The notes: a model not told the origin generated them from the sequence alone. 64,000 nucleotides of DNA from TMED14 sp963925545 (GCA_963925545.1 CAWUSA010000012.1:62001-126000), one strand, 5' to 3'; positions 1-8,581 are shown, counted from the stretch's first letter. Numbers and translations: made by a program.

Positions 1-2
1 TC

Positions 3-116
3 ATCCTCCAGGTTTTCTTTAACCTCATTGTTGCAATGATTGACAACATCGTCAACAAGATGGAAGATGCTAGCATCTCCTTCTTGGATCTCATTGCTCA
101 ACACACCAACAAGTAA
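3..116 (+). CDS. exbB: ExbB/TolQ/MotA proton channel protein, C-terminal end only
   Basis: The reading frame is open from the window edge to the TAA at 114-116, giving the last 37 residues of a protein whose start lies outside. The tail contains VFFNLIVAMIDNIVNKMED, a C-terminus typical of Bacteroidota MotA/TolQ/ExbB channel subunits, and two ExbD genes follow. ExbB forms the inner-membrane proton channel that, with ExbD, drives TonB-dependent outer-membrane uptake. Assignment rests on this short tail plus the operon context. It probably heads an operon running to 1607. Confidence 0.75.
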   Translation: MLQVFFNLIVAMIDNIVNKMEDASISFLDLIAQHTNK

Positions 117-126
117 AAACAGCAGT

Positions 127-540
127 ATGAAAAACGCTCGGGCTATTTCAATGGGCGCTGCTGTGCTAGCAGGCTTGATTGGGTTGATCCCCACACTGGG
201 CATTTTGCTCGTTAGTGATGGTGATATCTTTATTGGTTCTGCGGTTGTTGCAACGGAAATATTGATTGCTTTGACCGCCTTGCTTGCACTAGCTAGTGCA
301 GGCTTTGGTATGGTACTCAATCCAGGTAATCTTCGCAAAACAGCCATCAGCATTGCTGCGCTTCTCGCTGTCTGTCTCATCAGTTACTTGATGTCAAGCG
401 GCGCTGATTTCGCATCTTACAATGATGTCACTGAAGCAACATCCAAATGGGTTTCATTTGGTTTGAATGCATTTTATGTGACCTTCTTATTGGGTCTGGG
501 AGCCGTTGGCTACTCCTTGATTCACGGCATGCGTCAATAA
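127..540 (+). CDS. Four-helix membrane protein between exbB and exbD
   Basis: A 137-residue protein with about four hydrophobic segments, near residues 8-27, 37-60, 70-90 and 110-132. I chose the ATG at 127 because it follows the exbB stop by 10 nt; a longer in-frame version from 40 would overlap the exbB tail and has a poor start. No named domain is recognised. Its place between the proton channel gene and the first exbD suggests an accessory part of the ExbB/ExbD energy-transducing complex, but that is inference from position only. Confidence 0.75.
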   Translation: MKNARAISMGAAVLAGLIGLIPTLGILLVSDGDIFIGSAVVATEILIALTALLALASAGFGMVLNPGNLRKTAISIAALLAVCLISYLMSSGADFASYNDVTEATSKWVSFGLNAFYVTFLLGLGAVGYSLIHGMRQ

Positions 541-549
541 CTCACGATC

Positions 550-1122
550 ATGGCAAGAAACAAACGTGCAACACCGGAGATCAATGCAGGATCCATGGCG
601 GATATTGCCTTTTTGTTGTTGATTTTCTTCTTGGTCACGACGACAATGGATGTGGATAAAGGATTGGCGGTCAGGTTGCCACCATGGTCTGAAGAGCCGC
701 AGGATGAGTCCAATGACATCAAGGAGAAAAACATTTTTGTGGTTTTGGTTAATGCTAATAATGACTTGCTGGTTGAGGATGACTACCTATCTATCGATCA
801 GTTGCGTTCAGCGGCAAAGGACTTCATTGACAACAATGGCGACGGAACCTGTGAGGTTTGTCGTGGCCTTCAGTTGCCATCAAGCTCTGATAACCCAAAG
901 AAGGCGATTTTGTCTATGCAAAATGACAGAGGCACAAGCTACAGCACCTATGTGACGGTACGCAACGAACTCATTGCTGCGTACGCGGAGCTTCGTCAAG
1001 ACTTGGCGCTGCGCCGATTTGGCATCGACTATACGGACCTGTCCGATGAAAGCCGCAAGGAAATCAATGCGTTCTACCCACAGATTATTTCTGAGGCGGA
1101 ACCAGTTAAAATTGGAGGCTAA
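550..1122 (+). CDS. exbD: ExbD/TolR biopolymer transport protein (first copy)
   Basis: A 190-residue protein with the ExbD layout: a short cytoplasmic N-terminus, one membrane helix (about 18-36) with the proton-relay aspartate D18 in MADIAFLLLIFF, then a periplasmic domain. In the family this aspartate carries protons through the ExbB channel. The periplasmic part has a CxxC (C101, C104) in GTCEVC, not expected in a typical ExbD. It starts 9 nt after the upstream gene and ends in a TAATG overlap with the second exbD. Confidence 0.92.
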   Translation: MARNKRATPEINAGSMADIAFLLLIFFLVTTTMDVDKGLAVRLPPWSEEPQDESNDIKEKNIFVVLVNANNDLLVEDDYLSIDQLRSAAKDFIDNNGDGTCEVCRGLQLPSSSDNPKKAILSMQNDRGTSYSTYVTVRNELIAAYAELRQDLALRRFGIDYTDLSDESRKEINAFYPQIISEAEPVKIGG

Positions 1123-1607
1123 TGTCAAAGTTTAGCAGTAAGAAGTCCAAGGAATTGCCTGCAGTGAATACGGCATCATTGCCTGACATTGTATTCATGC
1201 TCCTATTTTTCTTCATGGTGACAACAACCATGAGAGATCTTGAAATGTTGGTTGGCGTATTGAAGCCTAAAGCAACAGAAATTCAAAAAATTGAGCGAAA
1301 AGACTTAACGACCTACATTTATGTGGGCACTCCCAACAACACTGAATCCTATGGATCTGAGCCCCGTGTTCAGTTAGATGACCAATTAGGTTTAGTCAGT
1401 GATGTGCAAGCATTTGTCATCCTCAAGCGCGAGGAAATCAATGAGAAAGAGCGTCCCAAATTCATGGTCTCTATCAAAGCTGACGTGAATGTGAAGATGG
1501 GTTTGATCTCTGACATCAAACAAGAGTTGCGCAAGGCACAAGCATTGAAGGTCATGTATTCGAGCAGCCCTGCGTCGTCTGCTGAAGACCTTTACCGAAG
1601 CATGTAA
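1122..1607 (+). CDS. exbD: ExbD/TolR biopolymer transport protein (second copy)
   Basis: A 161-residue ExbD-like protein. Its single membrane helix (about 21-36) holds the conserved aspartate D22 in LPDIVFMLLFFFMV, followed by a periplasmic domain. It overlaps the previous exbD stop by one base (TAATG), indicating translational coupling. Paired, diverged exbD genes after exbB are common in Bacteroidota, where they probably assemble as heteromers energising SusC-type or other TonB-dependent receptors. Transcription probably ends at the hairpin at 1631-1655. Confidence 0.93.
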   Translation: MSKFSSKKSKELPAVNTASLPDIVFMLLFFFMVTTTMRDLEMLVGVLKPKATEIQKIERKDLTTYIYVGTPNNTESYGSEPRVQLDDQLGLVSDVQAFVILKREEINEKERPKFMVSIKADVNVKMGLISDIKQELRKAQALKVMYSSSPASSAEDLYRSM

Positions 1608-1630
1608 GCTGTTTCACAATTAAAACACAG

Positions 1631-1655
1631 CCCGCTGCTTGCAGCGGGTTTTTTT
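1631..1655 (+). terminator. Rho-independent terminator after exbD
   Basis: Arms CCCGCTGC (1631-1638) and GCAGCGGG (1641-1648) form a GC-rich hairpin followed by seven T at 1649-1655. It lies 23 nt after the exbD stop and next to the 3' end of the convergent CPBP protease gene. Confidence 0.85.
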
Positions 1656-2475
1656 ATGCCTTGTTGGCTGATTGAATCACCACATAGCTGGCTGCAATGG
1701 CTGCCAGGCTGCATATGGCAATGGCCAACACAGGCATGCTGTGATCCCCGCTGAGCCGTTCGGGCCCGCCTTGCATGACAAAGCCATAGACAATGGCATT
1801 GTGAAGCGCATGCGCGGCTATGGGGACCCACAGCTTACCTGTTACTTGGTAGGCATAGCCAATGATGAGCCCACCGGCAAAGAGGTAGGGCACTTGCAAG
1901 GGAAGGCCATGGGCAAGACTAAAAACCAGGGCTGTAAGCACCAGGGCCAACCGATGACTCATCACCTGACCAAGCAAGCGCTGGATTCCTCCGCGAAAGA
2001 AGTACTCTTCAGCCACGGCGGGCAACAGGATGACGGTGAGGGCGCCCATCAGGCGGTAAGCCCATCCAGGCATGAAGATCATTTGACCAAAGAGCTCTGC
2101 GTGGACTGCTGATTCTGCTATTTGTTTCTGTACCCAGGTGATGTTGCTTGCCTCAGCTAAGCCTAACAAGCCGTTCATGGCATACTCAGCCAATGGCATC
2201 CACAAGCTGAATAGGCCGATGGCAGAAAGGACGACTGTCAGCGTCAGGGGGCCTTGTTGACCAATTGATTTGACTTGTTTGAACAGCCAGTAGCCGGGAA
2301 TCATCATGGCCCCGATGGTGGTGAACCATTGCAAGATGATCAAATTCATTCCCTTTGGGACATCAATCATCGTGGTTAGCCAGCTGCCAATGAGCAACAT
2401 GGCCATCGTGGAAACGATGATGAGTCCAATGAAGGTCAGGGAGATCTTAGTGAAGGATTGGCTCTGTGCTTTCAT
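1654..2475 (-). CDS. CPBP family intramembrane glutamic protease (CAAX/Abi type)
   Basis: A 273-residue polytopic membrane protein. It carries the CPBP motifs: EExxxR as E156 E157 ... R161 in AEEYFFRG, a second-motif histidine H189 in SLAHG, and HxxxN as H222 ... N226 in AHALHNA. These residues form the catalytic site of intramembrane proteases related to eukaryotic Rce1. Bacterial members have varied roles (prenyl-protein-like processing, bacteriocin immunity, anti-sigma cleavage) and nothing here fixes the substrate. It is divergent from dusB with a 36-nt spacer. Confidence 0.9.
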   Translation of the reverse strand: MKAQSQSFTKISLTFIGLIIVSTMAMLLIGSWLTTMIDVPKGMNLIILQWFTTIGAMMIPGYWLFKQVKSIGQQGPLTLTVVLSAIGLFSLWMPLAEYAMNGLLGLAEASNITWVQKQIAESAVHAELFGQMIFMPGWAYRLMGALTVILLPAVAEEYFFRGGIQRLLGQVMSHRLALVLTALVFSLAHGLPLQVPYLFAGGLIIGYAYQVTGKLWVPIAAHALHNAIVYGFVMQGGPERLSGDHSMPVLAIAICSLAAIAASYVVIQSANKA

Positions 2476-2487
2476 GCCGTAATTTTG
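2458..2487 (+). promoter_or_regulatory. Promoter of dusB
   Basis: A -33 TTG at 2458-2460, exactly 19 nt, then the -7 element TAATTTTG at 2480-2487. This fits the Bacteroidota consensus (TTG-N19-TAnnTTTG). The dusB ATG follows 24 nt later. The -33 lies inside the start of the divergent protease gene. Confidence 0.75.
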
Positions 2488-2511
2488 TCAAAAGTCGTAC
2501 AGGAATTTTAG

Positions 2512-3528
2512 ATGGTCAAAATTGCCGACATACCGGTGGGAGATTTCCCTTTGTTGCTTGCTCCTATGGAGGATGTGAGTGACCCCCCCTTTCGCAAATT
2601 GTGCAAGACGCATGGTGCAGATGTGATGTACACGGAGTTCATTTCATCTTCTGGATTGATTCGCGATGCGGCCAAGTCTATGGCCAAGTTGGACATCTTT
2701 GAATACGAACGCCCTATTGGCATTCAGATATTTGGCAATGACCTGGAAGAGATGCGAGAGGCTGCAGCCATTTGTGAAAAGGCAGGCCCTGACATCATTG
2801 ACATCAATTTTGGTTGCCCGGTAAAGAAGGTAGCGGGCAAAGGCTCCGGGGCAGGTATTTTGAAGGATATCCCTAAGATGGTTCGCTTGACAGAAGCTAT
2901 TGTGAAGGCAGTAGACCTACCCGTGACGGTGAAAACCCGCCTGGGCTGGGATGCCGACACCAAGTACATTGTTGATGTAGCTGAACGACTGCAAGATGTT
3001 GGTATTCAAGCCCTTTCAATTCATGGGCGCACACGTTCTCAGATGTACAAGGGCGAGGCAGATTGGAGCTTGATTGGCGAGGTAAAGAACAACCCACACA
3101 TGCATATCCCCATATTTGGCAATGGTGATGTGGATAGCCCAGAAAAGGTTGTAGCCATGAAAAATCGCTATGGCGTGGACGGCATCATGATTGGTCGAGC
3201 AGCCATTGGCTACCCATGGATATTCAATGAAATAAAGCACTTCATGGCAACAGGTGAGCATTTAGCTCCGCCATCCTTGCAGGCCAGGGTGGATGCAGCG
3301 AGGCAGCATTTGACAATGTCCATCGCTTGGAAGGGGGATGACCTGGGCCGTATTGAGATGCGACGTCACTATGGCAACTACTTCCGGAACTTCCCGCATT
3401 TCAAACCATTCAGGATGGCGTTGGTGACGTCCAATGATAGCCAGGAGGTCTTTGACACCTTGGATGCCATCGTGACAGATTATGCAGCGATTTTTGAAGC
3501 TGAGCAAGCAAAGGCAGTGATGCCTTAA
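2512..3528 (+). CDS. dusB: tRNA-dihydrouridine synthase B
   Basis: A 338-residue FMN-dependent TIM-barrel enzyme that reduces uridine to dihydrouridine in tRNA D-loops. It has the N-terminal LLLAPMEDVSDPPFR, the catalytic cysteine C102 in INFGCPVKKVAGKGSG, SIHGRTRSQMYKG, and the FMN phosphate-binding GNGDV and MIGRAAIG segments. Length and motifs match the DusB branch. Its TAA stop shares bases with the stop of the convergent permease gene (TTAA at 3525-3528). Confidence 0.95.
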   Translation: MVKIADIPVGDFPLLLAPMEDVSDPPFRKLCKTHGADVMYTEFISSSGLIRDAAKSMAKLDIFEYERPIGIQIFGNDLEEMREAAAICEKAGPDIIDINFGCPVKKVAGKGSGAGILKDIPKMVRLTEAIVKAVDLPVTVKTRLGWDADTKYIVDVAERLQDVGIQALSIHGRTRSQMYKGEADWSLIGEVKNNPHMHIPIFGNGDVDSPEKVVAMKNRYGVDGIMIGRAAIGYPWIFNEIKHFMATGEHLAPPSLQARVDAARQHLTMSIAWKGDDLGRIEMRRHYGNYFRNFPHFKPFRMALVTSNDSQEVFDTLDAIVTDYAAIFEAEQAKAVMP

Positions 3529-4694
3529 CGCAGCAATTCAGTTTGAGGCCGTATGCGCTGCGCTGCTAACCAGGCAAGCAGGGTTCCAACCAATACCACA
3601 AAGCCCCAGGTGAGCCAAGCGAATGTCCATGACCAGGCAACAGGGTAGGCATCAACGATGTAACCTTGGCCTAAACTCAACCAACCAAAGGTTGATTGTC
3701 CAGCGATGATGGCGCGACCCATAAGGAGTCCGAAGCCCCCACCTAGGATGCTCATCCACAGCCCGCCCCAGGTGTAGGCAGCCTTGACCCTTGTCAAGGG
3801 CATTCCCATGGCAACCAAGGTGGCCGTTTCACGCTTGCGCTCCAGGGCCATCAGGGAGGTGGCCGCGTACAGCCCTAAGGAGGCGAGCAGCACGATGAAG
3901 GCAAGGATGGTGATGGTCACCAACCGTTCAGATTTCAACACATTGAACAAGGTCCGTTCCCAGTCTTTGGGTTCTTTGCAGAGATAGTCGCTAGCTGCCA
4001 GGCGAAAGGCTTCCATGTCAGCACCCGATTTTAACCAAACTTTCACCTGACTCAACTCATGGCCTGTCCACTGTTGCAGGCTGGCTAAGGGGATGAGCAC
4101 CACATGTTCATCAACTTGTGGGTGGGCAAAAAAGATGCCATCGATTTGTAGTGCCTGACGGCTCATGTCTTGGTTACTCTCTGGCCACATGGCTTGCACT
4201 ATAGATCCGAGACCATAGCTGTTGATCCCCATTTTCATGGCAACGCCTCTGCCTAGCAAGGCGGATCGACTGCCCCAGTGGTCGGGATTGGCTGTCAGTA
4301 AGCTGTCAGTCCAGCGACCGGTGCCTGCATGGGGGGTGACAAAGGATCGTTGAACAGCCACCAGTGTGACCAGCGCTTCTTGCTCGCCATGCTTCAACAA
4401 GGCCTGCTGTTCCAATACCGGTTCAAAATCTGCAATGTCGGGGTGCGTCAACAGCGCATCCAAAGCCTCGTCCCAGGCCAGGTCTGTCCCTTCAAGGGGT
4501 AAGATGCTGACATGCGGATGGACGATGTCATAATTCTTTCGGATCAGATTCTCTAAGCCATTGAAGGCGGAAAGCACCACCATCATGGAGGCAGTTCCAA
4601 CCATGATGCCCGCAGCAGCTGAACGCGTCACTGTTCCGCTCAGGCGGCGGCTGATGACCATTCGCCATCCAAGCTTTGCGGACAGTCTCTTCAC
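3525..4694 (-). CDS. FtsX-type ABC transporter permease (LolC/LolE-like)
   Basis: A 389-residue permease with an N-terminal helix (about 24-45), a large periplasmic MacB-like domain, and three C-terminal helices in an FtsX domain with the signature ERKRETATLVAMGMP. This is the LolC/LolE layout of lipoprotein release or macrolide-type exporters. It starts at a GTG that overlaps the rbfA stop (GTGA), so rbfA and this gene are one operon. The partner ATPase (LolD) is not next to it. Lipoprotein export to the outer membrane is the likeliest role, by family. Confidence 0.85.
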   Translation of the reverse strand: MKRLSAKLGWRMVISRRLSGTVTRSAAAGIMVGTASMMVVLSAFNGLENLIRKNYDIVHPHVSILPLEGTDLAWDEALDALLTHPDIADFEPVLEQQALLKHGEQEALVTLVAVQRSFVTPHAGTGRWTDSLLTANPDHWGSRSALLGRGVAMKMGINSYGLGSIVQAMWPESNQDMSRQALQIDGIFFAHPQVDEHVVLIPLASLQQWTGHELSQVKVWLKSGADMEAFRLAASDYLCKEPKDWERTLFNVLKSERLVTITILAFIVLLASLGLYAATSLMALERKRETATLVAMGMPLTRVKAAYTWGGLWMSILGGGFGLLMGRAIIAGQSTFGWLSLGQGYIVDAYPVAWSWTFAWLTWGFVVLVGTLLAWLAAQRIRPQTELLR

Positions 4695-5050
4695 CGAATG
4701 GGGTTTTCTCCACCGCCTTTGAGCAGGCGTTCGATGTTTTCTTGGTAGTCTAGGCTATCGTCCAAGTAGTATTTTAAGTTGGGAACCACGCGGAGTTGGT
4801 GACGAACCCGTTGACCTAACTCATTGCGAAGGGCAGGGGCATTAGCCTCAACATGCACCATGACCTCATCGCTGTACTTGGTCGGAAAAACAGACAAGTA
4901 GACTTTGCAAAGCCCCAGGTCTGGTGTGACGCGTACTTTGCTGACGGTGATCAGGGTGCCTGTGAAAGTTGACTTTGCAACGAGTTGAAAGATCTCTGCC
5001 AAATCTTGTTGCAAAACGGATGCGATTTTTTTCTGTCTCGTTGTCTCCAT
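4691..5050 (-). CDS. rbfA: 30S ribosome-binding factor A
   Basis: A 119-residue KH-fold protein that binds the 30S subunit during maturation of 16S rRNA and cold adaptation. The N-terminal METTRQKKIASVLQQDLAEI and the central VTPDLGLCKVYLSVFP segment are RbfA-like. The start ATG at 5050 is only 4 nt from a perfect -7 element. The gene is first in a two-gene operon with the LolC/E-like permease, a pairing seen in other Bacteroidota. Confidence 0.93.
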   Translation of the reverse strand: METTRQKKIASVLQQDLAEIFQLVAKSTFTGTLITVSKVRVTPDLGLCKVYLSVFPTKYSDEVMVHVEANAPALRNELGQRVRHQLRVVPNLKYYLDDSLDYQENIERLLKGGGENPIR

Positions 5051-5054
5051 GCGA

Positions 5055-5062
5055 CAAAGGTA
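5055..5062 (-). promoter_or_regulatory. -7 promoter element of rbfA, 4 nt from its ATG
   Basis: Reading on the minus strand, TACCTTTG (5062 to 5055) is followed by TCGC and the rbfA ATG. The spacing puts the expected transcription start at or next to the A of ATG. No convincing -33 TTG is present at 19 nt. Confidence 0.7.
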
Positions 5063-5113
5063 GATGTTGGCGTTATAAGTGCATCACCCTGATGCATCCC
5101 ATCCTGAACTCAG

Positions 5114-5121
5114 TACCTTCG
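5114..5121 (+). promoter_or_regulatory. -7 promoter element of the ABC exporter at 5127
   Basis: TACCTTCG, a one-base variant of TAnnTTTG, ends 5 nt before the ATG at 5127. It supports that start over the in-frame GTG at 5079, which lies upstream of the element. Confidence 0.6.
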
Positions 5122-5126
5122 TCCCC

Positions 5127-6977
5127 ATGTCTCCCTTTGTTCGTGTATTGAGCCACGCCGGCTCTGCAAAATCCTCTGCCTTGGTTGCCGGCCTATTGTA
5201 TGTTGGCTACACCATCATGTCCTTGGTGGGGATTGGGATGATTATTCCGGTGATGGATATCATATTGGACAGTTCTCAGCAGCTGAATACCCGGCCTCAG
5301 GTCATTCAGGACGTGGACAGTCTGCATGCCTGGCTTGCTTATGGGGTGACTTTGGGCATCAAGGCTTATGGCCCAATGGGCATCTTGTGGCGCATCTGTT
5401 TGGCGGCCATGGGCATCTTCGTTATCAAGGCTGTGCTCCGCTATGGTGCCATGTGGCAGATGGCCACGCTCAGGTCACAGATCGCTGCTAACCTGCGATC
5501 GGCCATTCATCGCAAGGTGCTCAAATTATCGCCAGGGACCATGAGCGATCAACGCAAGGGCGACATCCTGGCCCGCGCATCCACCGATGTAACTGAGATT
5601 GAGTGGGCTGTTTTGACAGGCTTGGAGCTCTTGGTTAGAGAGCCATTGATCATCCTGGGTTCGTTGGCTATTTTGCTTGCCATGAGCGTGAAGCTGACGC
5701 TGTTCATTCTGCTGGTTGCCCCCTTGAGTGCCTGGCTGCTGCATGTGGTTGGTAAGAGGCTCAAACGCAAATCATCCACGGCTCAATCTGCCCTGGGTCA
5801 AGTACTGGCTTCCATGGAGTCAACCCTGAGTGGCTTGAACCTGATTCAGGCCTACCAGGCAGAGACAGCAACACAGCAGCAATTCAACCAGATCAATCAA
5901 TCGGCCATGCATGCCACGCAAGCCGTTCACCGCAAGCGGGATTTGGCAAGCCCCATCTCAGAGGTCATCGGGGTGGGAACCCTCTTAATGATTCTGCTCT
6001 ATGGCGGTTCAGTAGTGTTGACGGGTCAAGGAATGACAGGCGCTGCCTTGGTGGGGTTTGTCTTGTTCTTCTACCAATTAATTCCTGCCTTCAAGGCGGT
6101 GACCATGGCGATCTACAATGTGCAAAAAGGAAGTGCTGCCGCAGACCGGTTGTTTGAGATTTTGGATTTGAAAGAAACCATTCATGAGCCAGCCAATGCA
6201 TTGAATTGGCAGTCACCAAAAAACGGGCCTGAAGTCATTGCCTGGGACAATGTGACCTTCACCTATCCAGGCGCTGATCGCCCGGCCATTGATCAGCTGT
6301 CTGCAGAGATACGCCGAGGCGAGATCGTGGCCTTGGTTGGCCCGTCTGGTGGGGGTAAATCCACCATGATGAAGCTGTTGGTCCGCAGCATGGACCCTGA
6401 CAGTGGCCAGGTGACTTTGGATGGCCATCCATGTCGCCCATCAGACAAGCCAAGCTTGCGCCTTGCCGCAATCCGGTCAACCTTTTCCTTGGTCAGTCAA
6501 GATGCGGTCATGTTCAATGAAAGCGCCCTTGAAAACATCACCCTGGGGGATGACAATCCAGACAAGCAGCGGGCCATTGAAGCAGCCACCAAGTCGCAGG
6601 CTTTAGGCTTCATTGAAGCCATGCCAGATGGGTGGGACAGTTTGCTCGGCGAAGGCGGTAATAAGTTATCCGGCGGTCAGCGTCAGCGCATAGCCCTTGC
6701 ACGTGCCATCTACCGAGATGCGCCAGTCTTCCTTTTGGACGAGGCCACTAGTGCCTTGGATGCAGAAAATGAAGCATTGGTGCAAGTGGCCATGGATCAG
6801 GCAACTGAAAATAAAACCAGCGTGGTGATAGCACATCGGCTTTCAACCATCCACAAGGCAGATCGCATTTTGTTGATTGACAAGGGCCAAATCACAGAAT
6901 CAGGAAACCACGAGACCTTGATGCAACGCAATGGCCATTATGCCATGTTGGTTAAAACACAGACCTTTGCTTCATGA
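5127..6977 (+). CDS. ABC exporter, fused membrane and ATPase domains (MsbA/lipid exporter type)
   Basis: A 616-residue half-transporter. Residues about 20-330 are a six-helix transmembrane domain and the rest is the ATPase domain: Walker A GPSGGGKST near 405, signature LSGGQRQRIALARAI near 513, Walker B VFLLDEATSALD near 535, and switch AHRLST. Such homodimers flip lipid A core, lipids or drugs. I chose ATG 5127 over GTG 5079 because a -7 element sits just upstream of 5127. It overlaps the epimerase gene by ATGA, a pairing with no obvious functional link. Confidence 0.88.
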   Translation: MSPFVRVLSHAGSAKSSALVAGLLYVGYTIMSLVGIGMIIPVMDIILDSSQQLNTRPQVIQDVDSLHAWLAYGVTLGIKAYGPMGILWRICLAAMGIFVIKAVLRYGAMWQMATLRSQIAANLRSAIHRKVLKLSPGTMSDQRKGDILARASTDVTEIEWAVLTGLELLVREPLIILGSLAILLAMSVKLTLFILLVAPLSAWLLHVVGKRLKRKSSTAQSALGQVLASMESTLSGLNLIQAYQAETATQQQFNQINQSAMHATQAVHRKRDLASPISEVIGVGTLLMILLYGGSVVLTGQGMTGAALVGFVLFFYQLIPAFKAVTMAIYNVQKGSAAADRLFEILDLKETIHEPANALNWQSPKNGPEVIAWDNVTFTYPGADRPAIDQLSAEIRRGEIVALVGPSGGGKSTMMKLLVRSMDPDSGQVTLDGHPCRPSDKPSLRLAAIRSTFSLVSQDAVMFNESALENITLGDDNPDKQRAIEAATKSQALGFIEAMPDGWDSLLGEGGNKLSGGQRQRIALARAIYRDAPVFLLDEATSALDAENEALVQVAMDQATENKTSVVIAHRLSTIHKADRILLIDKGQITESGNHETLMQRNGHYAMLVKTQTFAS

Positions 6978-7399
6978 GTGATTTGAAGGACCTAGGGCTG
7001 GGAAATATTGAGCATATTGGTATTGCCGTGAAGGACCTCAAGGCAGCAGAGCAGGTTTACACGAAGCTGTTGGGCTGCAAGCCCTACAAGCGTGAGGCGG
7101 TAGCTTCTGAGCATGTCATCACCAGCTTTTTTCAAGCAGGCCCCAACAAGATTGAGCTGATACAAGCAACAGAGCCCCATTCAGCCATTGCAAAGCACAT
7201 CGACAAACGCGGCGAAGGGCTGCATCACATGGCCTTTGCTGTGAATGACATTGCAGCTGAAATGACCCGGTTGCGTGAGGCTGGATTTCAGGTTCTCAGC
7301 GAAAAACCCAAGCTTGGTGCCGACAACATGTTGGTGGCCTTCATCCACCCCAAGTCCACCGGCGGTGTGTTGGTTGAGTTGTGCCAGAAACAGTCCTGA
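6974..7399 (+). CDS. mce: Methylmalonyl-CoA epimerase
   Basis: A 141-residue vicinal-oxygen-chelate protein made of two glyoxalase-like halves. Metal ligands expected for the family are visible: H14 in EHIGIAVKD, a histidine of HHMAFAV (84/85), and E136 in VLVELCQ. The enzyme interconverts (2R)- and (2S)-methylmalonyl-CoA between propionyl-CoA carboxylase and the mutase. It starts inside the ATGA overlap with the exporter. Its stop directly abuts the stop of the convergent AraC gene (TGATCA). Confidence 0.93.
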   Translation: MSDLKDLGLGNIEHIGIAVKDLKAAEQVYTKLLGCKPYKREAVASEHVITSFFQAGPNKIELIQATEPHSAIAKHIDKRGEGLHHMAFAVNDIAAEMTRLREAGFQVLSEKPKLGADNMLVAFIHPKSTGGVLVELCQKQS

Positions 7400-8278
7400 T
7401 CAGGGCTTGGTAAGCATGTATTTTTTTGGAGTGATGCCAAACTGACGCTTAAAGGCTGCAATGAAATGGCTGGGGTTGGTGTAGCCAACCTCAAATGCGA
7501 CATCGTTCACACGGAGTTTGCCGGCATCCAATAGTTTACGACCTCGGTTCATCTTGGTTTCCATCACGTAACCATACACGGTGCTGTTGTAGACTTCTTT
7601 GAACCCTGCCTTAAGCCGGTATTCATTGAGGCCAACCAATTCAGCCAACTTGGCAATGGTAGGGGGTTTTTGCCATTGATCCAAAATCAAGGATTTAGCC
7701 ATGTGGATTTTTCTGACAGTTTCTTCGTCTTTCAAGAATGGGCAGGCAACCAAGTCGGGATCTGGGGTGTAGAAGTATTTACCAAGCAACTCAATCAATT
7801 TGCCATAGTTCATCACCCGATTGGGATTGTTGTTCAACTCACAGTCAAAGAGAGACTCAAGCAGGGGCAGCAAGGGCGGCTCAGTTGCCTTCTGGTCGTA
7901 GATGGGCCGTTGGTTATCTGGGTTGCTTAAAAAAGCAAGGGCTTCCATTCGTCCATCATCTGGCAGGAATAATTGGTGCATGTGAATGATGGATAGTTGG
8001 ATCCCAATCATGCGGTCACCAGGCGACATATTGATGACAGCCTTGAGGTTCTTGCTTGGGTTATGGATGAAAAAGCTTTCGTTGGCAGGTAAAGGACGCA
8101 TGTACATGGGTCCGAACTGAAATTCTGCAGGGCCATCTAAACAGAAGAACAGGTAGGACTCGGAGGCTTGAAGCTCGACATTGCATGCTTGTTCTTCTTT
8201 AGTAGCCAGGTGTCTCATCATGGACACACCTTCATGGAGGTCATCAAATCGCATGGGGGTATTTTCTGAAAGGTTCAT
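7400..8278 (-). CDS. AraC family transcriptional regulator
   Basis: A 292-residue regulator. The last ~100 residues form the AraC double helix-turn-helix: first HTH in PPTIAKLAELVGLNEYRLK and the second in VNDVAFEVGYTNPSHFIAAF, ending FGITPKKYM. The N-terminal ~190 residues would be the sensing domain, with no recognised ligand. I chose ATG 8278; the longer frame to 8347 begins with TTG and lacks start signals. It is divergent from the tiny membrane protein gene at 8417. Target genes are unknown. Confidence 0.9.
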   Translation of the reverse strand: MNLSENTPMRFDDLHEGVSMMRHLATKEEQACNVELQASESYLFFCLDGPAEFQFGPMYMRPLPANESFFIHNPSKNLKAVINMSPGDRMIGIQLSIIHMHQLFLPDDGRMEALAFLSNPDNQRPIYDQKATEPPLLPLLESLFDCELNNNPNRVMNYGKLIELLGKYFYTPDPDLVACPFLKDEETVRKIHMAKSLILDQWQKPPTIAKLAELVGLNEYRLKAGFKEVYNSTVYGYVMETKMNRGRKLLDAGKLRVNDVAFEVGYTNPSHFIAAFKRQFGITPKKYMLTKP

Positions 8279-8402
8279 GCCATGAATGGCGCTGCAAATG
8301 TCAACATTATCAATTGAATACAGAAAAAATGATTTGTATACTTGCAATGATTCAAATTGTCAATTCCGTCGTTTTAGGGCATCCCCACGCATCCCATGGG
8401 CT

Positions 8403-8410
8403 TACTTTTG
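8403..8410 (+). promoter_or_regulatory. -7 promoter element of the small membrane protein gene
   Basis: TACTTTTG ends 6 nt before ATG 8417. Its presence supports this short gene as real and fixes its start. Confidence 0.65.
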
Positions 8411-8416
8411 CCTGAC

Positions 8417-8581
8417 ATGCAAACACTGCGCAATTACTATAGCTATTTCAAATCCCATGGCCTCAAAGGCATGATGGATCGTTATGGCCGCGTCTCAGCT
8501 GCCGTTCTCTTTGCCTTCTTTTTGATCAAAGGCCTTTTTTGGCTGTTCTTGATCTACGGAGGTGTTGAATGGTTGGGATAA
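8417..8581 (+). CDS. Small single-helix membrane protein (54 aa)
   Basis: The protein begins MQTLRNYYSYFKSHGLKGMM, a basic amphipathic stretch, then has one hydrophobic helix (about 30-50) and ends GVEWLG. It resembles the short proteins of about 55-65 residues with a KxYGxK-like head and one helix that are common in Flavobacteriia; I know no function for them. A -7 element 6 nt upstream and the promoter of the following tRNA overlapping its 3' end support the boundaries. An in-frame ATG at 8396 is upstream of the -7 element and is rejected. Confidence 0.7.
   Translation: MQTLRNYYSYFKSHGLKGMMDRYGRVSAAVLFAFFLIKGLFWLFLIYGGVEWLG

Noticed and set aside
40..126. N-terminal extension of the four-helix protein from position 40
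   Set aside because: It overlaps the exbB C-terminus in another frame; ATG 127 just after the exbB stop is far better placed.
1672..2112. A 146-codon plus-strand frame after exbD
   Set aside because: Antisense to the CPBP protease, whose catalytic motifs are intact, and downstream of a terminator.
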